Positions 7,206 through 14,942 of a stretch of 22,758 bases of DNA are shown piece by piece. Position numbers and translations under genes: made by a program. Source of the stretch: Nocardioidaceae bacterium (GTDB lineage: Bacteria; Actinomycetota; Actinomycetes; Propionibacteriales; Nocardioidaceae); contig JACJWW010000020.1 of the NCBI GenBank assembly GCA_020636935.1, positions 1-22,758 of the forward strand. The letters run 5' to 3'. The stretch's first letter is position 1. Each line of letters starts with the position of its first letter. The notes under the pieces are model-generated. The model saw nothing but the letters and a program-made list of their open reading frames with translations. It searched no databases and was not told the DNA's origin.

Positions 7206-9745
7206 TGCTTCGCGTGACCTTGCGCAACTTGCTGCAGCACAAGTTGCGGCTCGTGATGAGCACCTTGGCGATTGTGCTCGGAGTCGGCTTCTTGTCGGGC
7301 GTGCTGGTCTTCAGTCACGGCCTGCAATCCACCTTTGACAACATCATCAAGGGATCGACGCCGGAGGTGACGATCCGCCCGGTCGGCTCGTCCGCCAACA
7401 CCGGCTTCTCGGTCAGCAATGCCACGATCGGCCGCGACTCGCTCGACAAGTTGGCTGCCTTGCCCCAGGTCGACCAAGCCCACGGCGTGGTCAACGGCAT
7501 CGGGATGGCCCTGCTCACCAAGAAGGGCCGAGTCCTTGGCGGGCAGGGAGCCCCGACCCTGGCCTTCAACTACACCGACACTCGCAACATGCTCGGCACC
7601 CAGACCCTGGAGATCACTGAAGGCACCTATCCCAAACGGATGGGTGAGGTGCTGATCGACGCGAGTTCAGCCAAGCGGGCTGGCTACGAGGTCGGCGACA
7701 AGGTGTCGATGGTCTCGCCCTATGGCGAGATGCATCGTGAGGCAAAGCTGGTCGGAGTGGCCACCTTCTCTGGTGGCGGCACTGCAGGAGCGACTCTGCT
7801 CTTCTTCGACACCAAGCAGGCCCAGGAGATATTCCTGGGTGGTCGCGATGTCTTCACCCAGATCGCGCTCAATGGCAAGCCTGGTGTCTCCCAAAAGGAG
7901 TTGGCTGCAATCGCCAAACCCGTGCTGCCCGCGGGCTTCGAGGCAGCAACTGCAGACAAACTCGTGAAGGAGTCGCAGTCCCAGGTCAATCAATTCCTTG
8001 GCATCATCTCCACCTTCTTGCTTGTCTTCGCGCTGATCGCAGTGCTGGTCGGTGGTTTCATCATCGTCAACACCTTCTCAATCCTGGTGGCCCAAAGAGT
8101 GCGCGAGCTGGCGCTCCTGCGTGCCTTGGGTGCCCGTCGCTCACAAGTGACCCGGATGGTGCTGATCGAGGCCTTCGTGATGTCCGTGCTGGCCTCTGGC
8201 ATGGGGATTGCCTTGGGCTGGGTGCTGGCCATCGGCTTGGCAAAGGCATTCACCTCATTTGGCCTGACCATCGCAACCGATTCGCTGGCGATCACCGGCC
8301 AAAGCATCGCCATCTCCATGGGCGTTGGCGTTGTCGTGACCGTGCTCGCGGCCTTTGTGCCGGCTCGTCGGGCTTCCAGGGTGCCTCCGGTCGCAGCGAT
8401 GCAGGGTGATGCGCCGGGGCGGCCGGTCACCCTAGGCCGCCGTACCCTTTACGGAGCCTTCTTCTTGGTGGTCGGCGCAGCTGTCGCGGCGTACGGCGTG
8501 GTCGGCGCCCCGGGCAATGACGCTGCCTGGATCGGTGCCGGCGCCTTCATCTGGATCATCACTGTCGCGGTGATCTCCCCGGTGATTGGCAAACCAGTCC
8601 TGTTGGCCTGCAGGGGGATTTTTGCGGTCCTGTTTGGAATGCCGGGTCGATTGGCTGGCAACAACGCGCTGCGCGACCCACGGCGCACAGGCGCCACCGC
8701 ATCAGCGCTGATGATCGGACTGGCCTTGGTCTCCACCATCGGAGTCATGGCAGCCTCGATGAACAAGTCGATCGAAGACGTCGTCGACAAGACCTTCCAG
8801 GCCGATTTCATCGTGCAGAGCCCCAGCTTTTCGTCCTTCCCAGTTGCTCTTGCAGACATGATGCGCAAGGAGCCGGGAGTCGCGGTCTTGTCACAACAGC
8901 AGAGTGTGCCGGTCAAGATCAACGGCAAGCGAGCCTATGCCTCGGCCAATGACGAGAACTTCTACAAGATAAACAAGCTGGACATGATCGCAGGCACTGA
9001 CAACCTGTCGGGCAAGCAAGTGCTCCTAGGTAACGGGCAGGCCAAGGATCTTGGAGTGGGGGTCGGTGACGAAGTCACCTTGAAGTTCGACTCGAGGGCG
9101 CCGCTTCAGGCGACGGTCGCCGGCATTTTCGATGAGCAAACCGCTGTCACCAGCAGTGTGACGGTGCCTTTCGACGTGTTTGCTGCTGCCGGGATCTCGC
9201 GCCAGGACACCGCTTTGAATATCAACTTGGCCGATGGGGTCAACAAGGCTGATGTGCGGAGCCAACTGGAGAAGATCCTCAAACCGATCCCGATCGTGCC
9301 ACTGCAAGACCGTGCGGAGTTCTCCAAGAGCATTCGCGGGCAGGTCGACCAGTTGCTTTACATCATCTATGGGCTCTTGGCTCTGGCGATTGTGATTGCG
9401 GTGATCGGCATCATCAATACTCTCGGGTTGTCGGTCTTGGAGCGGACTCGCGAGATTGGTCTATTGCGCGCCGTGGGCCTGTCCCGAGCTCGATTGCGGC
9501 TGATGGTGGCCTTGGAGTCGGTCACTATCGCAGTGCTCGGGGCAGCGCTTGGCTTGGGCTTGGGTCTGATCTTTGGTGCGTTGTTGCGTTATGCGATGCG
9601 TGACCAGTTGAGATCGTTGGCTCTCCCGCTCTCGCAACTGGTGGTCTTCTTGGGGATTGCGGTCTTGGTCGGACTCATCGCAGCGGTCATCCCGGCCATC
9701 CGGGCCTCGCGGATGAAGGTGCTCGACGCAATCGCTTCTGAGTGA
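7205..9745 (+). CDS. ABC transporter permease with two FtsX domains
   Basis: An 846-residue membrane protein built as two repeats of a MacB-like extracytoplasmic domain plus an FtsX permease domain. Membrane segments are seen near residues 16-38, then three near 262-286, 320-342 and 355-382. A central hydrophobic stretch follows at about 405-480, with three more segments near 717-737, 765-795 and 810-835. Each FtsX domain carries the usual sequence after its first helix: VAQRVRELALLRALGARRSQ and LERTREIGLLRAVGLSRAR. AGGAG lies 4 nt before the ATG, and the TGATG overlap couples it to the ATPase. Such transporters use a mechanotransmission mechanism to move lipids, peptides or lipoproteins, or to control wall enzymes; which applies here is unknown. 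Confidence 0.92.
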   Translation: MLRVTLRNLLQHKLRLVMSTLAIVLGVGFLSGVLVFSHGLQSTFDNIIKGSTPEVTIRPVGSSANTGFSVSNATIGRDSLDKLAALPQVDQAHGVVNGIGMALLTKKGRVLGGQGAPTLAFNYTDTRNMLGTQTLEITEGTYPKRMGEVLIDASSAKRAGYEVGDKVSMVSPYGEMHREAKLVGVATFSGGGTAGATLLFFDTKQAQEIFLGGRDVFTQIALNGKPGVSQKELAAIAKPVLPAGFEAATADKLVKESQSQVNQFLGIISTFLLVFALIAVLVGGFIIVNTFSILVAQRVRELALLRALGARRSQVTRMVLIEAFVMSVLASGMGIALGWVLAIGLAKAFTSFGLTIATDSLAITGQSIAISMGVGVVVTVLAAFVPARRASRVPPVAAMQGDAPGRPVTLGRRTLYGAFFLVVGAAVAAYGVVGAPGNDAAWIGAGAFIWIITVAVISPVIGKPVLLACRGIFAVLFGMPGRLAGNNALRDPRRTGATASALMIGLALVSTIGVMAASMNKSIEDVVDKTFQADFIVQSPSFSSFPVALADMMRKEPGVAVLSQQQSVPVKINGKRAYASANDENFYKINKLDMIAGTDNLSGKQVLLGNGQAKDLGVGVGDEVTLKFDSRAPLQATVAGIFDEQTAVTSSVTVPFDVFAAAGISRQDTALNINLADGVNKADVRSQLEKILKPIPIVPLQDRAEFSKSIRGQVDQLLYIIYGLLALAIVIAVIGIINTLGLSVLERTREIGLLRAVGLSRARLRLMVALESVTIAVLGAALGLGLGLIFGALLRYAMRDQLRSLALPLSQLVVFLGIAVLVGLIAAVIPAIRASRMKVLDAIASE

Positions 9746-9784
9746 GCGGGCCCAGATGATCCGCCTGTGTGATTGGCTGGCTTT

Positions 9785-10270
9785 ATGTCTTTGAGACTCC
9801 GGGCCGTGTTGCCCGATGACCTGCCGCTTTGGTCAGATGACACCGAATACGAGGACTACGGACCACCAGTGCCCCGGGTCGAAGTGCCGTCTGCGCGGTT
9901 GGACCGCGACGGGCATCTGGGCATTGAGGTCGATGGGGATTTGATCGGCACGGTGGGTTGGCGTTGGGTCGCTTATGGGCCCAACGATCCGTCCAGATGC
10001 CCCATGCTTGGCGTCTACATTGCTGGCCCCCACCGCGGCAAGGGATATGGCTTTCAGGCCCAGAAGTTGGCCACCGATCTGCTTTTTCGCCATACCTTGG
10101 TCAACCGAGTCGAGGCCTCGACCGATGTGACCAATCTGCCCGAGCAGAAGGTCTTGGAGCGGCTCGGTTTCACCCGCGAAGGCATTATGCGTGGGTCGCA
10201 GTTTCGTTCGGGTAGGTTCAATGACATGGTGATGTATTCACTGCTTCGAGAGGAATGGCATCGTGACTGA
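9785..10270 (+). CDS. GNAT family N-acetyltransferase, RimJ/RimL type
   Basis: The 161-residue product has the GNAT fold: a start SLRLRAVLPDDLPLW, a central strand GTVGWRWVAYG, the acetyl-CoA loop PHRGKGYGFQAQKLATDLLF (motif A, near residues 82-101) and NLPEQKVLERLGFTREGIMRG, the usual helix before the last strands. RimJ/L relatives acetylate protein N-termini, antibiotics or small amines; the substrate here is unknown. I chose the ATG at 9785; a TTG at 9773 would add four residues. It follows the ABC permease by 39 bp and overlaps the next gene by 8 nt, suggesting translational coupling. Confidence 0.88.
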   Translation: MSLRLRAVLPDDLPLWSDDTEYEDYGPPVPRVEVPSARLDRDGHLGIEVDGDLIGTVGWRWVAYGPNDPSRCPMLGVYIAGPHRGKGYGFQAQKLATDLLFRHTLVNRVEASTDVTNLPEQKVLERLGFTREGIMRGSQFRSGRFNDMVMYSLLREEWHRD

Positions 10271-11471
10271 CCCCTTCGCCCCTGCCAAGTTGGGTCCGAT
10301 CACCCTGCGGAATCGGGTGATCAAGGCGGCCACCAATGAGGGCTTGGCCTACAAATCCCGGATGACACAGGAGCTGATTGACTTCCACATTGCCTATGCC
10401 GAGGGTGGGGTTGGCATGACCACCCTCGCCTATTGTGCAGTGGCGCCAGATGGACGCACTGACGGTGACCAACTCCAGTGGACGAGTGAGGCGATGCCCG
10501 GATTGCGTGCCTTCACCGACGCGATCCATGCCCACGGCGCTGCGGCTTCTGCTCAGATAGGCCACGGAGGCCCAGTAGCTGATCCGCGGGGCAACAAGAT
10601 GCCAGCCATCGGGCCCAGCAGGGCTTTCCCAAACCTAGCCGGGCGAGTCACGCGTAAGGCCAAGCCAGCGGACATTGAGCGGGTCATCCAAGCCCACGGC
10701 AATGCTGCCAAGCGAGCAGTCGAGGCTGGCTTCGACGCCGTTGAAGTGCACTTCGGTCACAGCTATTTCGCCAGCGCATTCCTGAGCCCGAAGGTCAACC
10801 ACCGCAAAGACGAATACGGTGGCTCCTTGGAAAACCGGGCCAAGGTGGCTCGACGGATTGGGCAGGCTGTCCGCGACGCAATTGGTGATCGGATCGCGAT
10901 CATCGCAAAACTAAACATGACCGATGGTGTGCGTGGCGGGATCACGATCGAGGAGAGCATCCAGACTGCCAAGTGGCTGGAGTCCGACGGGTCTGTAGAT
11001 GCCATGGAGATGACTGCTGGCAGTTCGCTGCTCAATCCGATGTATCTCTTCCGTGGCGATGTGCCTGTCGGCGAGTTCGTTGATGCCATGGAGCAGCCGA
11101 TGAAGAGTGTCATGAAGGTGGCAGGCAAGTCCTTCTTGAAGACCTATCCCTATGAAGACAACTATCTGCTCGACAAGGCGCTCAAGGTGCGTGCGGAGAT
11201 CAAGTCGCCGCTGATCGCACTGGGTGGCATCGTGGATCGCCCATCCATTGACCGGGCCCTGGACGCGGGATTCGACTTCGTGGCCATGGGGCGGTCATTG
11301 CTGCGCGAGCCTGACCTCGTCAACCGGATTGCTGCCGATGCCACGACGCCGTCACTGTGCATCCATTGCAATCGTTGCATGCCGACTAATTTCAGCGGCA
11401 CCTATTGCCCCGAGATAATCGATCATTCGCCCCGCACGGCAGGCTGGGCCAGCGGCGCCACCACGTTGTGA
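10263..11471 (+). CDS. NADH:flavin oxidoreductase, Old Yellow Enzyme family, with a C-terminal cysteine cluster
   Basis: A 402-residue FMN-dependent TIM-barrel oxidoreductase. Family features seen are FAPAKLGPITLRNRVIKAAT at the N-terminus, GHGGP, the active-site segment EVHFGHSYFASAFLSPKVNHR, RKDEYGGSLENRAK, and ALGGIVDR / FDFVAMGRSLLREPDLVNRI for FMN phosphate binding. After the barrel come Cys366, Cys369, Cys372 and Cys382, resembling the [4Fe-4S] site of 2,4-dienoyl-CoA reductases and trimethylamine dehydrogenase. The extra flavin and NAD(P)H domains of those enzymes are missing, and the spacing CxxCxxC is shorter than the usual CxxCxxxC. The GTG start is preceded by AGGA with an 8-nt spacer and overlaps the upstream acetyltransferase. 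The substrate is unknown. Confidence 0.9.
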   Translation: MTDPFAPAKLGPITLRNRVIKAATNEGLAYKSRMTQELIDFHIAYAEGGVGMTTLAYCAVAPDGRTDGDQLQWTSEAMPGLRAFTDAIHAHGAAASAQIGHGGPVADPRGNKMPAIGPSRAFPNLAGRVTRKAKPADIERVIQAHGNAAKRAVEAGFDAVEVHFGHSYFASAFLSPKVNHRKDEYGGSLENRAKVARRIGQAVRDAIGDRIAIIAKLNMTDGVRGGITIEESIQTAKWLESDGSVDAMEMTAGSSLLNPMYLFRGDVPVGEFVDAMEQPMKSVMKVAGKSFLKTYPYEDNYLLDKALKVRAEIKSPLIALGGIVDRPSIDRALDAGFDFVAMGRSLLREPDLVNRIAADATTPSLCIHCNRCMPTNFSGTYCPEIIDHSPRTAGWASGATTL

Positions 11472-11473
11472 TT

Positions 11474-11488
11474 CCACCGCATCGGTGG
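11474..11488. terminator. Short hairpin after the oxidoreductase gene
   Basis: CCACCG-CAT-CGGTGG forms a perfect 6-bp stem with a 3-nt loop three bases after the stop codon. No T-tract follows, so it may be a weak terminator, an mRNA stabiliser, or chance. Confidence 0.35.
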
Positions 11489-11515
11489 CCATCTGAACCC
11501 CGATGTGATGGGCAT

Positions 11516-11521
11516 TAGGGT
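11516..11521 (+). promoter_or_regulatory. Putative -10 box of mshB
   Basis: TAGGGT ends 6 nt before the mshB ATG. It is the same hexamer as before xseA, in the leaderless position. No clear -35 was found. Confidence 0.5.
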
Positions 11522-11527
11522 TGTGGC

Positions 11528-12442
11528 ATGGCTACCCCTTCCAAGAGGCTCCTGCTTGTGCATGCTCATCCCGATGACGAGAGCATCGGGCAAGGCGCGA
11601 CCATGGCGAAATATGTAGCTGAGGGTGTTGGGGTGACCTTGGTGACCTGCACCGGCGGTGAGATGGGCGAGATCTTGGTTCCTGAGTTTGCGCACATGGC
11701 TGCCGACCAAGACGACACCCTCGCCGAGCAACGCCAGGTCGAGTTGAGCAATGCGATGGAGGTCTTGGGGGTCACAGATCATCGCTACCTAGGTGGCTTC
11801 CAGACCTACCGTGATTCGGGGATGAAATGGCATGCCGACGGGCATGCGATCGCGGCAGATGATGTGCACGAGAATGCCTTCTGGCATGCAGACTTGACTG
11901 AGGCCGCCGACCATCTGGTGCAAGTCATCCGTGAAGTGCGCCCACAGGTGATGGTGACCTATGACGAGTTCGGTGGCTACGGCCATCCAGATCACATTCA
12001 GGCCCACCGGGTGGCGATGTACGCCGCTCAACTTGCCGCCGTACCCAGCTACAAGCCAGACCTAGGTCAACCCCATGACATCGCCAAGATCTATTGGGGT
12101 GCGATGTCAGCCAGCAAGATGCGTGCCGGCATCAAGCATCTGCGAGAGTCTGGAGAAGCTACTGGTTTCGAAGGATTTGACGAGTCATCCCTGCCGCCTT
12201 TCGTCGTGGAGGACGATGCGTTGACGGCCCGGGTCGATGCGCGAGCTCATGCCGAGCAAAAGATGGCAGCAATGAAGGCTCATGCCACCCAGATCACCGT
12301 TGACGGCCCCTTCTTTGCGTTGTCAAACAACCTTGGCAATGAGATATGGGGTGAGGAGTTCTTCCGGATCGCCAAGGGGGTTGCCTGCCCAGCCTCGGGC
12401 AGCGACTTGGAAGACGACCTCTTTGCCGGGCTCGACTGCTGA
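11528..12442 (+). CDS. mshB: GlcNAc-Ins deacetylase (mycothiol biosynthesis)
   Basis: A PIG-L family zinc deacetylase of 304 residues, close to the length of M. tuberculosis MshB. It removes acetate from GlcNAc-Ins, the second committed step toward mycothiol, the main actinobacterial thiol. Visible motifs are HAHPDDESIGQGAT (zinc His and Asp pair plus the catalytic Asp), TCTGGEMGE, the YLGGFQTYRDSGM segment, and GGYGHPDHIQAHR with the third zinc ligand. The C-terminal AHATQITVDGPFFALSNN and LFAGL segments match MshB rather than the paralogous conjugate amidase Mca, though Mca-like activity cannot be excluded. The ATG start is fixed by the TAGGGT box 6 nt upstream. The gene is monocistronic and faces a convergent GNAT gene. 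Confidence 0.9.
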   Translation: MATPSKRLLLVHAHPDDESIGQGATMAKYVAEGVGVTLVTCTGGEMGEILVPEFAHMAADQDDTLAEQRQVELSNAMEVLGVTDHRYLGGFQTYRDSGMKWHADGHAIAADDVHENAFWHADLTEAADHLVQVIREVRPQVMVTYDEFGGYGHPDHIQAHRVAMYAAQLAAVPSYKPDLGQPHDIAKIYWGAMSASKMRAGIKHLRESGEATGFEGFDESSLPPFVVEDDALTARVDARAHAEQKMAAMKAHATQITVDGPFFALSNNLGNEIWGEEFFRIAKGVACPASGSDLEDDLFAGLDC

Positions 12443-12447
12443 CTCAA

Positions 12448-12480
12448 AGCCCCCGCGGTTGATCTGAAGCCTAGGGGGCT
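12448..12480. terminator. Probable bidirectional terminator between convergent genes
   Basis: AGCCCCC (12448-12454) and GGGGGCT (12474-12480) form a 7-bp GC-rich stem around a 19-nt loop in the short gap between the mshB and GNAT stop codons. There is no T-tract on either side, which is common in actinobacteria. Confidence 0.5.
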
Positions 12481-12487
12481 GTGCTGC

Positions 12488-13381
12488 TCAACTGGCTGGT
12501 CGCAGATAGCGACTTGCGTGGTGAGGCATGAATCCCAAGCTGTCGTAGAGGCTGATCGCGGGCATATTGCTGCTCTCCACATGCATCCACGCGGTGCGGG
12601 CGCCGCGTTCGGCGCCCCACTCGAGCAGTTCTGAAACGATCGCTGTGGCCAGATATTGCCCGCGATACTCAGGCTCCACGAAGACATCGTGGATGCACAG
12701 CCAATCGCCACTGACCAGCGCGCGGCCTTCGGCCTGGTCTTGCTTCCAAGCCACTGCCTCGTCGTCATCTGTGCTGATTACGACGCGTTGCCCCGACGCG
12801 ATCCTACGGAGGGCCTGACTGATCCCCACGACCCACATTTCGTTGCCCCCGTCGTCTTGCCAGCCGAGGTCGAGGACGGGTTGTTCCCATTGCCCGTCGC
12901 GCTCGACCTGCAGTAGTGGCGCTCGATCGTGGGCGGCGTAGAACTCGCAAACTCGATCGAGGGCGTGGGCCAAGGGCACGCCCGGATCACCGAATGCCAG
13001 GGCAGAGTTTGCTCGCCTGAAGAGCCGCGGCCGGGTGGTTCGCTGGGCACGCAGCACCCATTGCCCCAAGTCTTCGGTGAGCGGTTTGAAGACATCGATG
13101 GCCAATCTCTCGGCCACGCCAGGGTCGGTGCGCAAGCGCACAGACGGGCGTGGTGGCACAGGCTTGCCAGAGACGATCAAAGAAGTGGGGATCCTGACCA
13201 GAGCGCCGTCGCTGCGGCGTACTCCAGCAACGCCGTCGACCCAGGATTCACACACGCCAAGCACGTCGGTCATCGCTGGGCCTCCGGTCGGGCCGGCCTG
13301 GCCCTCGAGCAGGTAGCGGATCACCACGCGTTGGTCGACGACATGGGGTCCAAGCTGATGTTGGCCCGGTCGCGCTTCCAT
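12488..13381 (-). CDS. GNAT N-acetyltransferase with N-terminal SH3-like domain (Rv0428c type)
   Basis: A 297-residue protein. The first ~85 residues (VDQRVVIRYLLEGQ, GVAGVRRSDGALVRIPTSLIV, KPVPPRP) resemble the small beta-barrel of the Rv0428c-type acetyltransferases. The second half is a GNAT domain: WLCIHDVFVEPEYRGQYLAT (acetyl-CoA loop, about residues 228-247), LLEWGAERGARTAWMHVESSNMPAISLYDSLGF (about 251-283) and a final RYLRP. The acceptor is unknown. The ATG start at 13381 is supported by a TAACAT box 6 nt upstream. The gene is divergent from fdxA and convergent with mshB, and a gene of this type is commonly found beside the ferredoxin and dapC in actinobacteria (from memory). Confidence 0.87.
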   Translation of the reverse strand: MEARPGQHQLGPHVVDQRVVIRYLLEGQAGPTGGPAMTDVLGVCESWVDGVAGVRRSDGALVRIPTSLIVSGKPVPPRPSVRLRTDPGVAERLAIDVFKPLTEDLGQWVLRAQRTTRPRLFRRANSALAFGDPGVPLAHALDRVCEFYAAHDRAPLLQVERDGQWEQPVLDLGWQDDGGNEMWVVGISQALRRIASGQRVVISTDDDEAVAWKQDQAEGRALVSGDWLCIHDVFVEPEYRGQYLATAIVSELLEWGAERGARTAWMHVESSNMPAISLYDSLGFMPHHASRYLRPAS

Positions 13382-13387
13382 GTGGGC

Positions 13388-13393
13388 ATGTTA
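13388..13393 (-). promoter_or_regulatory. Putative -10 box of the GNAT gene
   Basis: TAACAT on the minus strand, 6 nt before the ATG at 13381. This is the same hexamer as before ispH and fits the leaderless pattern. Confidence 0.5.
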
Positions 13394-13453
13394 GATCTCC
13401 GTGTCTGAGACCAGATGTTGGGGAGGGGTGGTGATTATGACCACGTTGGGTAT

Positions 13454-13495
13454 TAGAGTGGCGTCGTTCCCTTCAATGGACCTATTGCCAGGAGG
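13454..13495 (+). promoter_or_regulatory. Putative fdxA -10 box and strong ribosome-binding site
   Basis: TAGAGT (13454-13459) is a candidate -10, giving a leader of about 35 nt. AGGAGG (13490-13495) is a full Shine-Dalgarno with a 5-nt spacer to the GTG start. fdxA is therefore a conventional leadered gene, unlike most operon-first genes here. No consensus -35 was seen. Confidence 0.5.
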
Positions 13496-13500
13496 CCCAG

Positions 13501-13827
13501 GTGACCTACGTCATCGCCCAACCGTGTGTGGATGTCAAAGATCGTGCATGTGTCGATGAGTGCCCCGTCGACTGCATCTACGAAGGCAAGCGGATGCTCT
13601 ACATCCACCCCGATGAGTGTGTTGACTGTGGTGCCTGTGAGCCGGTTTGCCCGGTAGAAGCCATCTACTACGAAGATGACACCCCTGAGGAGTGGAAGGA
13701 GTACTACGACGCAAACGTGCACTTCTTCGACGAGCTCGGCAGCCCCGGTGGTGCGGCCAAGTTGGGTGAGATCGACAGCGATCACCCCATGGTTGCGGCG
13801 TTGCCGCCTCAAAACCAGGACGCCTGA
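13501..13827 (+). CDS. fdxA: Seven-iron ferredoxin
   Basis: A 108-residue soluble electron carrier with one [3Fe-4S] and one [4Fe-4S] cluster. The cysteines fall at 9, 17, 21, 25, 40, 43, 46 and 50. By analogy with Azotobacter ferredoxin I, 9/17/50 would bind the 3Fe cluster, 21/40/43/46 the 4Fe cluster, and Cys25 would be free. The segments VIAQPCVDVKDRACVDECPVDCIY and CVDCGACEPVCPVEAIYYEDD are diagnostic for the actinobacterial FdxA/FdxC type. The C-terminal ~45 residues are acidic. The GTG start has an excellent AGGAGG site. dapC follows with no gap, so the two are probably co-transcribed. Confidence 0.95.
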   Translation: MTYVIAQPCVDVKDRACVDECPVDCIYEGKRMLYIHPDECVDCGACEPVCPVEAIYYEDDTPEEWKEYYDANVHFFDELGSPGGAAKLGEIDSDHPMVAALPPQNQDA

Positions 13828-13829
13828 TC
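13817..13829 (+). promoter_or_regulatory. Putative ribosome-binding site and AUC start of dapC
   Basis: AGGA (13817-13820), a 6-nt spacer and then ATC (13827-13829). The ATC overlaps the fdxA stop codon as TGATC, the same geometry as the common TGATG coupling overlap (seen in this window at 7203-7207) but with C in place of G. CTG at 13824 (CTGA overlap) is the competing reading. Confidence 0.4.
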
Positions 13830-14942
13830 CCCAGCTCCATCCCGGTTTCACGCCGACTGCCCGACTTCCCTTGGGACTCGTTGGCCCCATTCGCGGCCAA
13901 AGCCCGATCTCATCCTGAGGGCATCGTTGATTTGTCCGTCGGTACCCCGGTGGACCCCACGCCTGCGGTCGTACAACAGGCATTGATTGCCGCCAGCGAC
14001 GCACCTGGCTATCCCATGACCGTCGGGTTGGAAAGCACTCGTCAAGCATGCGTCGACTGGCTGGCGCGCCGCTTCGGGGTGACCGGCCTCGCCCCTGACG
14101 GGGTCCTTCCGACCGTCGGCTCCAAGGAGTTGATTGCTGGCCTGCCTACGTTCTTGGGCCTCGGGCCCGGTGACCTCATTGTGCAGCCTGCCTTGGCATA
14201 TCCCACCTATGAGGTGGGTGCCGCGCTGGTGGGTGCCGAGATCATGGCTACGGACTCTCTGACCGCAATCGGGCCCCGGACTCCGAAGCTCCTTTGGCTC
14301 AACAGCCCATCCAATCCGACGGGCAAGGTGCTGCCTGCCGAGCACCTGCGCAAGGTCGTGGACTGGTGTCGTGAGCGTGGTGTCTTGCTGGTCAGTGACG
14401 AGTGCTATTTGGAATGCGCCTGGGAGGCAGAGCCGATCTCGATCCTGCATCCGGAGATCAACGGGGGCTCCATTGACGGGCTTCTGTCGGTGCACTCGTT
14501 GTCAAAACGCTCCAATCTCGCGGGCTACCGCTGTGCCTTCGTGGCAGGTGACCCAGCAGTGGTCGGTGAGTTGCTCGCCGTACGAAAGAATCTCGGGCTG
14601 ATGATGCCGACCCCCATGCAGCACGCGATGGTGGCTGCTCTCAATGATGACGACCATGTCGCTGCCCAACACGCCCTGTATGCGGCGCGAAGAGCCCAGC
14701 TCAAGACGGCCTTGGAGGGCTCTGGCTTCCGGATCGATCATTCGGAGGCTTCGCTCTATCTGTGGGCGACCCGCGACGAGCCTGCCCAAGAAACGGTTGC
14801 TTGGCTGGCCGAGCGCGGCATCTTGGTGGCTCCGGGCACCTTCTACGGTGCCGCTGGGGCCCAGCACGTGCGCGTGGCCTTCACTGCCACAGACGAGCGG
14901 GTTGCGGCCGGTGCGGCTCGGTTGGCCGCAGAGTCGGCCTAA
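13827..14942 (+). CDS. dapC: Succinyldiaminopimelate transaminase (non-canonical start likely)
   Basis: A PLP-dependent class I/II aminotransferase that makes N-succinyl-LL-2,6-diaminopimelate in lysine and peptidoglycan precursor synthesis. Motifs seen are DLSVGTPVDPTP, YPMTVGLESTRQA, LPTVGSKELIAGLP, LNSPSNPTGKV, VSDECYLE, the PLP lysine in SLSKRSNLAGYR and a C-terminal HVRVAF. The first ordinary start in frame is TTG at 13881. However, the frame is open upstream and reads PVSRRLPDFPWDSLAPF, typical of the family N-terminus. No ATG, GTG or TTG occurs between the upstream stop (13767) and 13881. I place the start at ATC 13827 (371 residues); CTG 13824 or TTG 13881 remain possible. It overlaps the fdxA stop by one base and the convergent next gene by 4 bp. 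Confidence 0.9.
   Translation: MPSSIPVSRRLPDFPWDSLAPFAAKARSHPEGIVDLSVGTPVDPTPAVVQQALIAASDAPGYPMTVGLESTRQACVDWLARRFGVTGLAPDGVLPTVGSKELIAGLPTFLGLGPGDLIVQPALAYPTYEVGAALVGAEIMATDSLTAIGPRTPKLLWLNSPSNPTGKVLPAEHLRKVVDWCRERGVLLVSDECYLECAWEAEPISILHPEINGGSIDGLLSVHSLSKRSNLAGYRCAFVAGDPAVVGELLAVRKNLGLMMPTPMQHAMVAALNDDDHVAAQHALYAARRAQLKTALEGSGFRIDHSEASLYLWATRDEPAQETVAWLAERGILVAPGTFYGAAGAQHVRVAFTATDERVAAGAARLAAESA

Noticed and set aside
13035..13316. Plus-strand open frame opposite the Rv0428c-type GNAT gene
   Set aside because: It is antisense to a clear GNAT gene with a promoter box, and there is no start signal or motif.
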